Source: Marinobacterium arenosum
Lineage (GTDB): Bacteria > Pseudomonadota > Gammaproteobacteria > Pseudomonadales > Balneatricaceae
Direction: 5' to 3'
DNA: 64,000 bases
NCBI RefSeq assembly: GCF_019795155.1
Contig: NZ_JAILYN010000019.1
Location: 21,320 to 85,319, forward strand
Program-made: the position numbers and the translations under genes
Shown here: piece after piece, positions 20,699 to 30,495 of the stretch
Position numbering within the stretch: position 1 is the stretch's first letter
Layout: the number at the start of each line of letters is the position of its first letter
Notes under the pieces: generated by a model
Database searches by the model: none
What the model saw: only the letters and a program-made list of their open reading frames with translations
Told to the model about the DNA's origin: nothing

Positions 20699-22072
20699 AT
20701 GAATAGGGCTATCCAGATCAATCTGGCCGGCGCAGTGGCGCTGCTGTTGGCGCTGCTGACCAGTTCGCCGTTGTTGGCCAAGGCGCCGCCGCCGGGTGCC
20801 AGCCTGGCGCCGATGGTGGAGCGGGTGTTGCCGGCGGTGGTCAATATTTCGACCAAGTCGCGGGTCTCATTGAACCGCAACCCGCTGTTGAATGACCCGT
20901 TCTTCCGCCATTTTTTCGAAGATTTCTTCGGCCCGGCGCCCGAGCTGCGGCCTCGGCGGCGGCCGAGCCAGTCGCTGGGTTCAGGGGTGATCGTCGACGC
21001 CGACAAAGGCTGGGTGATCACCAACCATCATGTGATCGACAATGCCGATGAGATCACCGTGATGCTGCGTGACAAGCGCAGTTTCGAGGCCAAGCTGGTC
21101 GGTTCCGACCCGGAGACCGATATCGCGCTGCTGCAGATCGACGCCGATGACCTGACCGCCGTGCCGATCGGCGATTCCGAGGCGTTGCGGGTCGGCGATT
21201 TCGTGGTGGCGATGGGCAACCCGTTCGGCCTCGGCCAGACCGTCACCTACGGTATCGTCAGCGCATTGGGACGCAGCGGGCTGGGTATCGAGGGCTACGA
21301 GAACTTCATCCAGACCGATGCCTCGATCAACCCCGGTAATTCCGGCGGGGCGTTGGTCACCACGGCCGGTGAGCTGGTCGGCATTAACACCGCGATTCTC
21401 GGACCCAGCGGCGGCAACGTGGGGATCGGCTTCGCGGTGCCGACCAGCATGATGCAGGTGGTGATGGCACAGATCATCGAGCATGGCGATGTCCGGCGCG
21501 GCCAGTTGGGGGTGATGATCCAGGATCTGACCCCGGAGCTGGCCAAGGCGTTCGAGCTGAATCGGCGTGGCGGTGTGCTGGTCGCCCAGGTGCTGCCGGA
21601 TACGCCGGCTGAGCAGGCGGGCTTGCGGGAGGGAGACCTGATCGTCGAGGTCGATGGCGAGCCTGTCGCCAGCGGTGCCGAGCTGCGCAATCGGCTGGGC
21701 CTGAAGCGACGCGGCGATGCGGTCGAACTGACCCTGCTGCGCGATGGCCGATACCGGACGCTGGAGCTGCAGTTGCAGGCAGCCGAACAGGCAACCCAGG
21801 CAGCCGGCGGCGAGGCGCGCGGTCTGGAATTGGTGCCGATTCCGGCCGATCACCCGCTCAACGGCCAGCTGCAGGGCGTGATGATCGCCGCGGTACAATC
21901 CGGCAGTCCGGCGTGGCGGGCCGGCGTGCGACGGGGGGACCTGATCCGCAGTGTCAATCAACAGCCGGTGACCTCGGTCGGCGAGGCGGTCGCGCTGCTG
22001 CGCAGCGATGGCCGGTTGCTGCTGCACCTGGTGCGTAATCGAGGCGCCCTGTTCGTGGTAATCGATGACTAA
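20699..22072 (+). CDS. degQ: DegQ/MucD-type periplasmic serine protease (HtrA family)
   Basis: HtrA proteases degrade or refold damaged periplasmic proteins. The 457-residue protein has a signal peptide (about residues 1-28), the trypsin-like catalytic triad His111 (TNHHVID), Asp141 (PETDIALLQ) and Ser215 (NPGNSGGALV), and two PDZ domains (about 270-355 and 375-455). GGAGGTGGCAAG precedes ATG 20699. In Pseudomonas the same architecture is MucD, a brake on alginate-type envelope stress. Here it stands alone after the Gld-like operon, so DegQ/MucD cannot be separated by context. Confidence 0.94.
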   Translation: MNRAIQINLAGAVALLLALLTSSPLLAKAPPPGASLAPMVERVLPAVVNISTKSRVSLNRNPLLNDPFFRHFFEDFFGPAPELRPRRRPSQSLGSGVIVDADKGWVITNHHVIDNADEITVMLRDKRSFEAKLVGSDPETDIALLQIDADDLTAVPIGDSEALRVGDFVVAMGNPFGLGQTVTYGIVSALGRSGLGIEGYENFIQTDASINPGNSGGALVTTAGELVGINTAILGPSGGNVGIGFAVPTSMMQVVMAQIIEHGDVRRGQLGVMIQDLTPELAKAFELNRRGGVLVAQVLPDTPAEQAGLREGDLIVEVDGEPVASGAELRNRLGLKRRGDAVELTLLRDGRYRTLELQLQAAEQATQAAGGEARGLELVPIPADHPLNGQLQGVMIAAVQSGSPAWRAGVRRGDLIRSVNQQPVTSVGEAVALLRSDGRLLLHLVRNRGALFVVIDD

Positions 22073-22292
22073 ACGTCAACTAATTAGCGACGGGCAGGGA
22101 ACGCCTGTTGCTTTCTTGATACAGTCTGCGTTTAATGCCTGAAACAGGTTGAGATGGTTTCAGGGGCTTGAGCTGCCGGTTTGCCCTAACTGCCGGCAGT
22201 GAGCACAGGGAGTACTATCGAGTCCACCAATACCGGAGGAAGGCCGGTAGCCGGTTAACCAGATCGATGGCAATCAGGTACCCCGAACTGAA

Positions 22293-24506
22293 GTGACGTA
22301 TCCATTCAAAGTACTGGCCAACGGGCTGATTGAACGCCCCAAGGTGGTCGCACTGCTGACCTTCCTGTTCTGCTTTTGCTGCGCGGCGGCACTGGTCAGC
22401 TATGAGAGCCAGACCCTGATCGTCAAGCAACAGCACAATGTGTTCAGCCAGCTGTCCACCATCCGCGCCCGTCTGGAGGGGATCGTCAGCGCCAATATGG
22501 CGGTGTTGCGTGGCCTGCGGGCGGAGATCGCGCTGAACCCGAAGCTCAGCCAGGCGCAGTTTGCCGCCATCACCGAGGAGCTGCTGGACAGCGGCGTTCA
22601 TATCCGCCATATCGCGCTGGCGCCGGAGCTGGTGGTGTCCCATATCTATCCCCGCGCCGGCAACGAGAAAGTGATCGGCCTGGATTTCCGCACCAACCCG
22701 GCGCAGGCTGCCGCCGTCCGGCGTGCCGTCGAGCTGCGCGAGATCGTGCTGGCCGGGCCCTTGGAACTGGTTCAGGGCGGTACCGCAATGATCGCCCGGG
22801 TACCGGTGTTCCTGGGCCGCGAGCGTGATCAGCTGTGGGGCATTATCGCCGCCGCGATCGATGACGAAGCGCTGTTTCGCGAGGCCGGCCTCTATGATCC
22901 GCCGGATAACCTGGTGTTGGCGTTGCGCGGGCGGGATGCCAAGGGGGCCGATGGCGAGGTGTTCCTGGGGCCGATATCGCTATACAGTTCGGCACCGGTC
23001 ACCGTTGACGTCAACCTGCCGTTCGGCAACTGGCAGCTGGCAGCGGTGCCGCGGCATGGCTGGCAGGTACCGGCCGAGCGGCTGCTGTTCCTGTGGGGCA
23101 GTGCGCTGCTGATCCCGCTGATTTTCGCCGCGCTGGCCTACCTGGTCAGCCGTACCTACCGCGAAAAGGTGGAGGCGATGCGTACCGCCACCTATCGCGC
23201 CAACTTCGACAGCCTGACCGGGCTGATCAACCGCTCCTACTTCCAGTACCTGCTCGACCGGGTGATGCTGGAGTCTGAGCGCGAGAACGGCCATTTCGCG
23301 CTGCTGTTCATCGACCTGGATTATTTCAAGCAGATCAACGACAACTGGGGCCACAGCTACGGCGATCTGTTGCTGGTGTCTTTCGCCCAGCGGCTGAAGA
23401 CGGCCGGCCGGCGCAGTGACCTGGTGGCCCGGCTGGCGGGCGACGAGTTTGTCATGGTGCTGCGCGAGGTGGCGTCGCCCAGCCATCTGGAGTTGTTCGC
23501 CAATCGGCTGCTGGCCGAGCTGAGCGAGCCCTACCAGTTGGAGGGGCGCAGTATGGCGGTCACCGCCAGTATCGGTATCGCACTCTATCCGGGCGATGGT
23601 CGCAACAGCGAACTGCTGCTGCGCAACGCCGACCGGGCGATGTACGCCGCCAAGCGCGATGGCCGTAACCGGGTGTTCTTCTTCAATCGCCGGTTGAATG
23701 AAGAGGCTCACCGACAGGTCGAGTTGCACAACAACATCATCCAGGGGATCGAACGGGGCGAATTCCGCGCCTACTACCAGCCGATCCTCAATATGAATAC
23801 CGGTGAAATCGACAAATGCGAGGTGCTGTTGCGCTGGCAGCATCCCGAACGTGGCCTGCTGCTGCCGGGGGCCTTCATCCAGGTGGCCGAACAGACCGGT
23901 GCCATCCGCAAGCTGGGCAACTGGCTGCTGGAACAGGTGGGGCGCGACTACGCGCGTTTCCGGGAAGCGGGGTTGGACCTCACTATCTCGATCAACCGCT
24001 CGGTCAACGAGTTCTACCCCAATGATGCCCATGAGCACTGGCTGGCGATACTGGAAACTCACCAGCTGCCGCCATCCAGGGTGGTGTTCGAAATCACCGA
24101 GTCGATCTTCATGGAGGGCAATGACAATCAGCTGCAGATGATCGATGCCCTGCGTGACCGCCAGGTACGCTTCTCGATCGACGACTTCGGCACCGGCTAT
24201 TCGGCGATCAACTACCTGCGCAGCTACCCGGTCGATTTCATCAAGGTGGACCGCAGCTTCGTCAACGACCTGCTGGAGGATGAGCAGGACCGCACCCTGG
24301 TGGAGGTGATCATCCGCATGGGGCAGGCGCTGGGCATCCAGGTGGTGGCCGAGGGGGTCGAGCAGCTGGCTCAGTTGCAGCTGCTGGAGCAGTTGGGCTG
24401 CGACTACGCCCAGGGGTTCCTGTTCGGCAAGCCGCAACCGCTGGAGGATTTCATCGTGCTTTGCCGCAGCGGCGGCGAGGCGCTGCTGGCGGATGTCGTG
24501 GACTGA
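22293..24506 (+). CDS. Membrane CHASE-GGDEF-EAL cyclic-di-GMP protein
   Basis: This 737-residue sensor probably turns cyclic-di-GMP over at the inner membrane. Residues about 15-35 and 265-290 are membrane helices flanking a periplasmic CHASE domain. GGDEF follows (about 310-465) with RLAGDEF in place of GGDEF and an I-site RRSD five residues before it. The EAL domain (about 485-730) has the EVL variant CEVLLRW, with FEITES, DDFGTGYS and FIKVDRSF intact, so phosphodiesterase activity is likely. The start is GTG 22293, with no strong ribosome binding site. Its 3' end faces the convergent gene at 24522 with only 15 bases between. Confidence 0.9.
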   Translation: MTYPFKVLANGLIERPKVVALLTFLFCFCCAAALVSYESQTLIVKQQHNVFSQLSTIRARLEGIVSANMAVLRGLRAEIALNPKLSQAQFAAITEELLDSGVHIRHIALAPELVVSHIYPRAGNEKVIGLDFRTNPAQAAAVRRAVELREIVLAGPLELVQGGTAMIARVPVFLGRERDQLWGIIAAAIDDEALFREAGLYDPPDNLVLALRGRDAKGADGEVFLGPISLYSSAPVTVDVNLPFGNWQLAAVPRHGWQVPAERLLFLWGSALLIPLIFAALAYLVSRTYREKVEAMRTATYRANFDSLTGLINRSYFQYLLDRVMLESERENGHFALLFIDLDYFKQINDNWGHSYGDLLLVSFAQRLKTAGRRSDLVARLAGDEFVMVLREVASPSHLELFANRLLAELSEPYQLEGRSMAVTASIGIALYPGDGRNSELLLRNADRAMYAAKRDGRNRVFFFNRRLNEEAHRQVELHNNIIQGIERGEFRAYYQPILNMNTGEIDKCEVLLRWQHPERGLLLPGAFIQVAEQTGAIRKLGNWLLEQVGRDYARFREAGLDLTISINRSVNEFYPNDAHEHWLAILETHQLPPSRVVFEITESIFMEGNDNQLQMIDALRDRQVRFSIDDFGTGYSAINYLRSYPVDFIKVDRSFVNDLLEDEQDRTLVEVIIRMGQALGIQVVAEGVEQLAQLQLLEQLGCDYAQGFLFGKPQPLEDFIVLCRSGGEALLADVVD

Positions 24507-24521
24507 GCACAGCGCCCGCCT

Positions 24522-25658
24522 CTAGACCGCTTCGGAGAGAGGCGCCTTCTGCGACAGCTTGAACAGCATCAGCTGGTCATCCACCGGCTTGATCATCACA
24601 TCGCTGGCACCATGGTGCAGAGCGTTGCGCGCCGCATCGGCATCGCCCGGCTCGATCAACGCGATCAGTGCCGGAGGGTGTTTTTGCCGGGCCCGCTGTC
24701 GGCCAACTTCCTCAATCAAGCGGCCGGCCGCCAGATCCTGCTGTTTGCAATCGATCAGAATCAGCTCGCTGCGCAGCTGTGGCAACTGCTGCAGGAATTC
24801 GGTGCCGCTGTTGAAGGCGTGGCACTGGTAGCCTTGGTACATCAACAGGGTTTGCAACGAATTGCGCTGGTCGGTATCGGCCGATACCACCACCACGCTG
24901 CGGCCGAGGGATTCCATGCCCTGCTGGATCTGGCGCACGGAACCGGCCAGCTGAGCGCCCTGTTCGGCCCGTTGGCTGGCGGCCCGGTTGACTTGCGCGG
25001 CGGCTTGCTTGACCGCCTCGGTGACCGGCTGGATCAGGGCCTCGGCACCCTGCTCTCTGACACGCCGAGCCGCCTCGCCCTTGTCCTGGCTGGTGTCGAT
25101 CATCGCCAGCAATTGCGTCAGCGATAGATTCAGCTTCTGCCCCAGTGTGTAGATCAACTCGCGGTTGAGGCCGCCGACCTCTTCGGCATGGCTGTTGAGG
25201 TGCTCCAGAAAGGCGCAGGCTTGTTTCAGGGATTCCACGTTGTGGGGGCTCGCCAGTTGCTGACCCAGCGATACCTGCTTCAGGAAGCGTAGCCGCAACA
25301 GCAGGTGGAAAGGGTCGTACAACGGCTGGCTGACGAAGTAGTCGGTGAAGATGTTTTTGCGGCACAGCTCGAACGCCTGCTTGGCTTCGCTCTTGTCGCA
25401 CAGCACGATCCGGTAGCTGATGCGCGCTTCCAGTTCGGGGGCCTGCTTGACCAAGTGTAGGAAAAACACCTGGTTATCCTGCAGGCTGCCGGCCGCCAGC
25501 AGCAATACCGATACCTGGTGTTTCTTCAGCAGGGCCGCCGCCTGCTCGGCGTTTTCGGCCGTCAGCAGCTGTTTGGTATGCCGGCTCAGCAGCTCCTGAA
25601 CCGGAGACGATTTTTCACCCTTGCGGGTGACCATCAGAATTGTGAAGCGGTGAGGCAT
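24522..25658 (-). CDS. Double receiver-like protein
   Basis: This 378-residue cytosolic protein has two response-regulator-like domains joined by a helical linker. In the first (about 1-130) the phospho-acceptor position reads VLLLAAGS, without Asp, so it looks like a pseudo-receiver. The second (about 250-370) keeps an acidic pair (VSADTD), a candidate Asp in LILIDCK and the Lys in VMIKPVDD. The linker (about 150-240) is rich in Gln/Ala/Glu and may form a coiled coil. There is no output domain. ATG 25658 (MPHRFTILMV) fits the receiver fold, though an upstream start at 25784 is open. It lies downstream of the GGDEF-EAL gene and may signal to or from it. Confidence 0.7.
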   Translation of the reverse strand: MPHRFTILMVTRKGEKSSPVQELLSRHTKQLLTAENAEQAAALLKKHQVSVLLLAAGSLQDNQVFFLHLVKQAPELEARISYRIVLCDKSEAKQAFELCRKNIFTDYFVSQPLYDPFHLLLRLRFLKQVSLGQQLASPHNVESLKQACAFLEHLNSHAEEVGGLNRELIYTLGQKLNLSLTQLLAMIDTSQDKGEAARRVREQGAEALIQPVTEAVKQAAAQVNRAASQRAEQGAQLAGSVRQIQQGMESLGRSVVVVSADTDQRNSLQTLLMYQGYQCHAFNSGTEFLQQLPQLRSELILIDCKQQDLAAGRLIEEVGRQRARQKHPPALIALIEPGDADAARNALHHGASDVMIKPVDDQLMLFKLSQKAPLSEAV

Positions 25659-25747
25659 GGCCGATACCCGGTGCAATATCTTGAACGTTTGCTTTGATAC
25701 CGCAAAACGTCCGTGAAAGCTATAACCCGGTGTTTTAAAATGGCCCT

Positions 25748-28084
25748 TCAGCTGTGCTCGCGGTAGGGATGCTTGGCTTCGCAAGCGTTTGAATGAAGGC
25801 TGTCGATCGGCTGTGGCTTGCCGATACCATAGCCCTGGCCATAGTTGACTCCCATCGTCCGCAACTGGTCGGCAATCCGCTGGTCTTCGACGAACTCGGC
25901 GATGGTTTCTTTACCCATCAGCTGACAGATCTCGTTGATGCTGCGCACCATCGCCAGGTCGATCGGGTCGCTGAGGATATCCCGGATAAACAGGCCGTCG
26001 ATCTTGATCTGGTCCACCGGCAGGGTTTTCAGATAGCCGAACGATGACAGGCCGCTGCCGAAATCGTCCAGTGCGAAGCGACAGCCGAGAGCTTTCAGCT
26101 GTTCGATAAAGTGCAGGGCATGGCTGAAGCTGCTGATTGCGGCGGTTTCGGTGATTTCGAAGCAGAGTTGGCCGGCGGGCAGACCGGACGCCTGGATGGT
26201 CTGGCGGGCGAATTCGAGGAAGTCGCTGTCGGTCAGCGTCAGACCGGACAGATTGACCGACAGTTGCAGCGGCCGGCCGTTCAGCTCAGGATTTTCCGCC
26301 AGCCAGCGGCAGGTTTCGCTCAGCACCCAGCGATCCAGCTTCGGCGCCAGGCCATAGCGTTCCGCCGGCGGCAGGAACGCTCCCGGCGATACCGGCGTGC
26401 CGTCCTGGCTCAGGTAACGGATCAACACCTCGTAGTGCTCAATCCGGCCGTCGCTCAGCCGGGCGATCGGCTGTACATAGAGCCGGAAACGCTGTTCCGC
26501 CAGGCCATGGTGGATACGGGCCACCCACTGCATCTCGCCCTGGCGGCGCAGCAGGGCGTCGTCATCGCAGTGCTGGTAGATCCGGTTGCGGCCCAGCTCC
26601 TTGGCGATATAGCAGGCACTGTCGGCCAGGCTCAGCAGCTTGCTGGCGTCGACGGCGTGCCGGTCGAGATCCAGCAGGCCGATGCTGACGGTCACCTGGT
26701 ATTGTTGGTCGTCCCAGTCGAAACTGTAGGCTTCGATCGCCAGGCGCAGTTTCTCCGCCTGGCGGGTTGCTTCATCCGGTTGGCAGTACTCCAGCAGCAC
26801 CGCGAACTGGTCGCCGCCCAGGCGGGCGACCGAGTCGTGCTGGCGTACCCGCTCCTGGAGCAGTTCGCCCACCTGACGCAGCAGTTGGTCGCCGGCGATA
26901 TGGCCGCAGGTGTCGTTGATCAGTTTGAACTGGTCGATATCCAGCACCAGCACCGCATGGTGGCTGTTGTCGCTGCGGGCCCGCTCGATGGTCTGGGCTA
27001 ACCGCCGTTCGAAGCTGTGGCGGTTGATCAGGCCGGTCAGCAGGCAGTGGCTGGCCTGGTAGTCGAGCTGCTCGTTCAGCTGATGGGTGGTGGTGATATC
27101 CTCCTGGGTACACAGGTAGCGGTCGATGCGGTCGGCGTCGTCGCGCAGTGGCGAGATGACCAGCGCGGCCCAGTAGAAACCGCCATCCTTGCGTCGGTTC
27201 TGCAGGGTGCCACGCCAGACCTGTCCCTGGCTGATCTGCTGCCAGAGCTGACGGTAGAGCGCCTTGTTGTGCTTGCCTGAGCGCAGCAGGCCGGCCGGTT
27301 GCCCGATTACCTCCTGCTGGCTGTAACCGGTTACTTCGCAGAAACGTGAATTGACATAGGTAATCTTCGCCTCGGTGTCGGTGATCATCACCACGCTGGC
27401 GCATTGCTCGATGGCGTTGGAGAACTGTTTGAGCCAGCGCTGGGAGTGCTTGAGGTCGGTGATGTCGCGGGTCAGCGCCAGGTGGGCACTGGCCTTGCCC
27501 TGGTCGTCGTACAGCGGCACCGCATGGCTGTCGACCCGTTTTCGCCGGCCGTCCAGGCCGATGATATCGTACTCCAGCTGAACGGCCTGACCCTGGAAGA
27601 CCTTTTCATTGAAGGCGATATAGGCGTCCCGGTCTTCGGGGGCGATCAGTTGGTAGACGCTGTTGTTCTGCACCTGCTGCAGGTTGTCGGCACCGATGAT
27701 ACGGAGCCCAGCCGGGTTCATATCCAGCAGGGTGCCGTCGGCGGCAACGGTTTTGACGCACTCCGGCGCGGAGTCGATGATCTGTTGCAGCAGGGCGCGT
27801 TGTTGCTGAAGTTCTTCCTGCTGATGCTGGTGGCGTTGTTGTAAGCAGCCGATGATGAGGCCGGCGAGCAGAATCATCAGGGTGACGGGCAGGCGATCAT
27901 GTAAATGTTCTATGGAGGGCGAGATCAGAACCGAAAGAAAGGCTGTATCCTGCAGCAGAGAGTCGATGACCGCGTCGAACAGCCAGCCGAACAGACTGAT
28001 CAGAATTGCCAGTCGGAACGCGCCGCTGGCAAGTAGTTCTGGCAGATGCAGAAGGTTACAGAGACGCCGGAGGGCGGGCAGCAT
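25748..28084 (-). CDS. Membrane PAS-PAS-GGDEF-EAL cyclic-di-GMP protein
   Basis: The 778-residue protein has two N-terminal hydrophobic helices (about 22-42 and 67-85). Two PAS domains follow (about 100-215; 225-340, with VTGYSQQEVIG and NRRKDGGFYWA). Then come GGDEF (about 350-505) and EAL (about 525-765). The GGDEF signature is LGGDQF with an I-site RQHD before it. Since Asp/Glu to Gln affects a key position, cyclase activity is doubtful. The EAL part has the EVL variant YEVLIRY and keeps FEITET and DDFGSGLSS, so phosphodiesterase activity is likely. It is divergent from rlmG and upstream of the double-receiver gene. Confidence 0.9.
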   Translation of the reverse strand: MLPALRRLCNLLHLPELLASGAFRLAILISLFGWLFDAVIDSLLQDTAFLSVLISPSIEHLHDRLPVTLMILLAGLIIGCLQQRHQHQQEELQQQRALLQQIIDSAPECVKTVAADGTLLDMNPAGLRIIGADNLQQVQNNSVYQLIAPEDRDAYIAFNEKVFQGQAVQLEYDIIGLDGRRKRVDSHAVPLYDDQGKASAHLALTRDITDLKHSQRWLKQFSNAIEQCASVVMITDTEAKITYVNSRFCEVTGYSQQEVIGQPAGLLRSGKHNKALYRQLWQQISQGQVWRGTLQNRRKDGGFYWAALVISPLRDDADRIDRYLCTQEDITTTHQLNEQLDYQASHCLLTGLINRHSFERRLAQTIERARSDNSHHAVLVLDIDQFKLINDTCGHIAGDQLLRQVGELLQERVRQHDSVARLGGDQFAVLLEYCQPDEATRQAEKLRLAIEAYSFDWDDQQYQVTVSIGLLDLDRHAVDASKLLSLADSACYIAKELGRNRIYQHCDDDALLRRQGEMQWVARIHHGLAEQRFRLYVQPIARLSDGRIEHYEVLIRYLSQDGTPVSPGAFLPPAERYGLAPKLDRWVLSETCRWLAENPELNGRPLQLSVNLSGLTLTDSDFLEFARQTIQASGLPAGQLCFEITETAAISSFSHALHFIEQLKALGCRFALDDFGSGLSSFGYLKTLPVDQIKIDGLFIRDILSDPIDLAMVRSINEICQLMGKETIAEFVEDQRIADQLRTMGVNYGQGYGIGKPQPIDSLHSNACEAKHPYREHS

Positions 28085-28302
28085 TCAAACACCAGTGGAG
28101 TGAACAATAAGGATAACCATAGCTCCAGGCCGGCAATGTTGCACGAGCCGTGTGAGCGGTGTCGCACTATCTCAACGCTGACCGCGTGGTGTCAATTCCC
28201 GCTCGCCGGATCATTGATCGTGGGCAAGGCCGGTTACGGCGCCAGGGGCGCACTGTGCTAAAATGCGGCCCCTGTTCTGTCCGCCGAGCCTATCCGATTC
28301 CG

Positions 28303-29436
28303 ATGCAAACCCTCGTTGTTCCCCAGGGCGAATTTCGCCTGAACCGCTACCCGTTACGTCCGAAGGAAACTCTGCGCGCCTGGGATGCCGCCGACGAGTA
28401 CCTGCTTAACTATCTCGCCGAGCAGGGCTTGCCGGCGCAAGGGGGACGGATTCTGATTCTGAACGATCAGTTCGGTGCGCTCAGCGTTGTATTGCACAGC
28501 TACCAGCCGGTGATGAGCAGCGATTCCTACCTGGCTCACCAGGGCGCCAGGGCGAACTTGGCGGAGAACGGGGTGGCCCTTGAATCGGTCGCCCTGCTGG
28601 ATAGCCTCAGCGAGCCCGCCGGTCCGTTCGATCTGGTGTTGCTGAAAGTACCCAAGAGCCTGGCGATGCTGGAGCACCAACTGGCCCGGCTGCGGCCGCT
28701 GCTGCATGCCGGCAGCCGGGTGATCGGAGCCGGTATGGTCAAGTCGATCCATACTTCGACGTTGAAACTGTTCGACACGCTGCTCGGGCCGACCCGTACC
28801 TCGCTGGCGCAGAAGAAGGCGCGGCTGATCTTTGCCGAGCCGGATCCGGATTTGCCGCCGGCGCCGGACAAATACCCCAGTCGCTATAAGCTGGAGCAGA
28901 CCGACTACTGGCTCAGCAACCACGCCGGCGTATTCTCGCGAGACAGCCTGGATATCGGGACCCGTTTCCTGCTGCAGCACCTGCCGGCGTCCGATGCGCC
29001 GCGCCATATCGTCGATCTGGGCTGCGGCAACGGGGTGGTCGGGATGATCGCTGCCGAGCGCAATCCCAACGCCACGCTGACCTTCGTCGACGAATCCTTC
29101 ATGGCGGTGGCGTCGGCGCGAGACAACTTTATCGCCGCCCACGGCGAGGTGCGTGAAGCCCGTTTTCAGGCCACCGACTGCCTGGCCGGCATCGAGCGCA
29201 ACAGCGCCGACCTGATCTTGAACAATCCGCCGTTCCACCAGCACAACGTGGTCGGCGACTTCATCGCCCGGCAGATGTTCAAGGAAGCGAAGCAGGTGCT
29301 CAAATCCGGCGGTGAGCTCTGGGTGATCGGCAACCGCCACCTCGGTTACCATCTCCGTCTCAAGCAGTTGTTCGGCAACTGCGAGACGGTGGCTGCCAAC
29401 CGTAAGTTCGTGATTCTGCGGGCCTGCAAACGCTGA
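28303..29436 (+). CDS. rlmG: RlmG, 23S rRNA (guanine-N2)-methyltransferase
   Basis: RlmG methylates G1835 of 23S rRNA with S-adenosylmethionine. The 377-residue protein has the duplicated methyltransferase layout of the RsmC/RlmG family. The N-terminal half is degenerate (LILNDQFGALS). The C-terminal half carries the SAM motif VDLGCGNGVVGM and the catalytic NPPFH at about residue 308. I chose ATG 28303 because MQTLVVPQGEF matches the family start; the open frame continues upstream to 28159 without family features. It is convergent with the EamA gene, 6 bases apart. Confidence 0.93.
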   Translation: MQTLVVPQGEFRLNRYPLRPKETLRAWDAADEYLLNYLAEQGLPAQGGRILILNDQFGALSVVLHSYQPVMSSDSYLAHQGARANLAENGVALESVALLDSLSEPAGPFDLVLLKVPKSLAMLEHQLARLRPLLHAGSRVIGAGMVKSIHTSTLKLFDTLLGPTRTSLAQKKARLIFAEPDPDLPPAPDKYPSRYKLEQTDYWLSNHAGVFSRDSLDIGTRFLLQHLPASDAPRHIVDLGCGNGVVGMIAAERNPNATLTFVDESFMAVASARDNFIAAHGEVREARFQATDCLAGIERNSADLILNNPPFHQHNVVGDFIARQMFKEAKQVLKSGGELWVIGNRHLGYHLRLKQLFGNCETVAANRKFVILRACKR

Positions 29437-29442
29437 GTCGGG

Positions 29443-30354
29443 CTAACCTTTCCCTTCGATCGCCGCCGCCAGCCGGGCTTTTGGCTTGTTGACCAGGTAG
29501 ATGCCGGCTGCCACCAGCGCCAGGGCCGCCAGGAAGTTGGCGCTGAGCGGTTCATCCAGCAGCCACCAGGCCAGCAGGACGCCGAACAGCGGGGTCAGGA
29601 AGCTGAACGTGGCGATCCGTGAGGCGGGGTAGTGGCGCATCAGCCAGAACCAGCTTAGATAGGCGGCGAAAGCCACGCAGACGGTCTGGAAGGCCAGTGC
29701 ACCGGCGCTGCTCCAGTGCAACCGCTCGACACCGGGTTCACCGAACAGCCAACTGGCCAGCGGCAGCAGCAGGGCGGACAGCGCCAACTGGTACAGCAGC
29801 ACCCGGCTGGCCGACTGGCGGCTCAGCGGCGTAGCCTTGATCACCACCGTGGTGGCGCCCCACAGGATCGCCGCACCGATTGCCAGCAGGTCGCCGAGCA
29901 GCTGGCCGCCGCTGCCCAGGCCATCGGCGAAGGCCAATACCACCCCGGCAAAGGCGCACAGCAGGCCGAACAGCTGTGTCCGGCGTAGCTGTTCACCGGG
30001 GATGAACAGCTGGGCGCCCAGCGCCACCACGAACGGCGAGGTATACAGGAACACCGTCACCCGCGCCGCGCCGGTATACTCCAGCGCCCAGTACAGCAGG
30101 GCAAACTCTGCCGAGAACAGCAGCCCGGCCAGCAAGCCCCAGAGTTCGGCTCCGTCCCGTTGCCGGATTCGCTCCCCCTGCCAGACCATCCAGCCGCACA
30201 GCAGGGCGGTGGCGCCAATGGAGCGCAGACCGCCCTGCATCAGCGATGAGATGTCGTCCAGCGCCAGCTTAACGGCGATCTGCTGTAAGCCGAAAACCAG
30301 GCAGAGTAGGGTCAACAGGCCGATCGCCAAGCCGTCGAGATGCTGTTTGCTCAT
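29443..30354 (-). CDS. EamA/DMT-family transporter, copy 1
   Basis: This 303-residue inner-membrane protein has ten predicted helices in two EamA repeats. It belongs to the drug/metabolite transporter superfamily (RhaT/YdcZ-type exporters). Typical residues are LYWALEYTGAARVTVFLYTSPF and TFSFLTPLFGVLLAWWLLDEP, quoted here by position near 80-100 and 235-260. ATG 30354 (MSKQHLDGLAIG) matches the start of the second copy. It is a close paralogue of the gene directly upstream, roughly 80 percent identical by eye, so the pair arose by tandem duplication. Substrate unknown; amino acid or metabolite export is usual. Confidence 0.9.
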   Translation of the reverse strand: MSKQHLDGLAIGLLTLLCLVFGLQQIAVKLALDDISSLMQGGLRSIGATALLCGWMVWQGERIRQRDGAELWGLLAGLLFSAEFALLYWALEYTGAARVTVFLYTSPFVVALGAQLFIPGEQLRRTQLFGLLCAFAGVVLAFADGLGSGGQLLGDLLAIGAAILWGATTVVIKATPLSRQSASRVLLYQLALSALLLPLASWLFGEPGVERLHWSSAGALAFQTVCVAFAAYLSWFWLMRHYPASRIATFSFLTPLFGVLLAWWLLDEPLSANFLAALALVAAGIYLVNKPKARLAAAIEGKG

Positions 30355-30495
30355 GAATCCGGTATCTGTAGCGGGATGGAGGAAAATGTGGGGAGCGAGG
30401 CAGCACAGTAACGGATTCACGACCGCTGGTGAACCGCGGAAACTCTGAGTTGCTGCTTTCATGGCCGGCGGCGCCGGCCTGTTGCACGATCAATT

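Noticed and set aside
22293..24506. Idea that the upstream ATG at 22267 is the start of the GGDEF-EAL gene
   Set aside because: It is in a different frame and meets a stop at the position of the GTG start. GTG 22293 is the only start that covers the first membrane helix.
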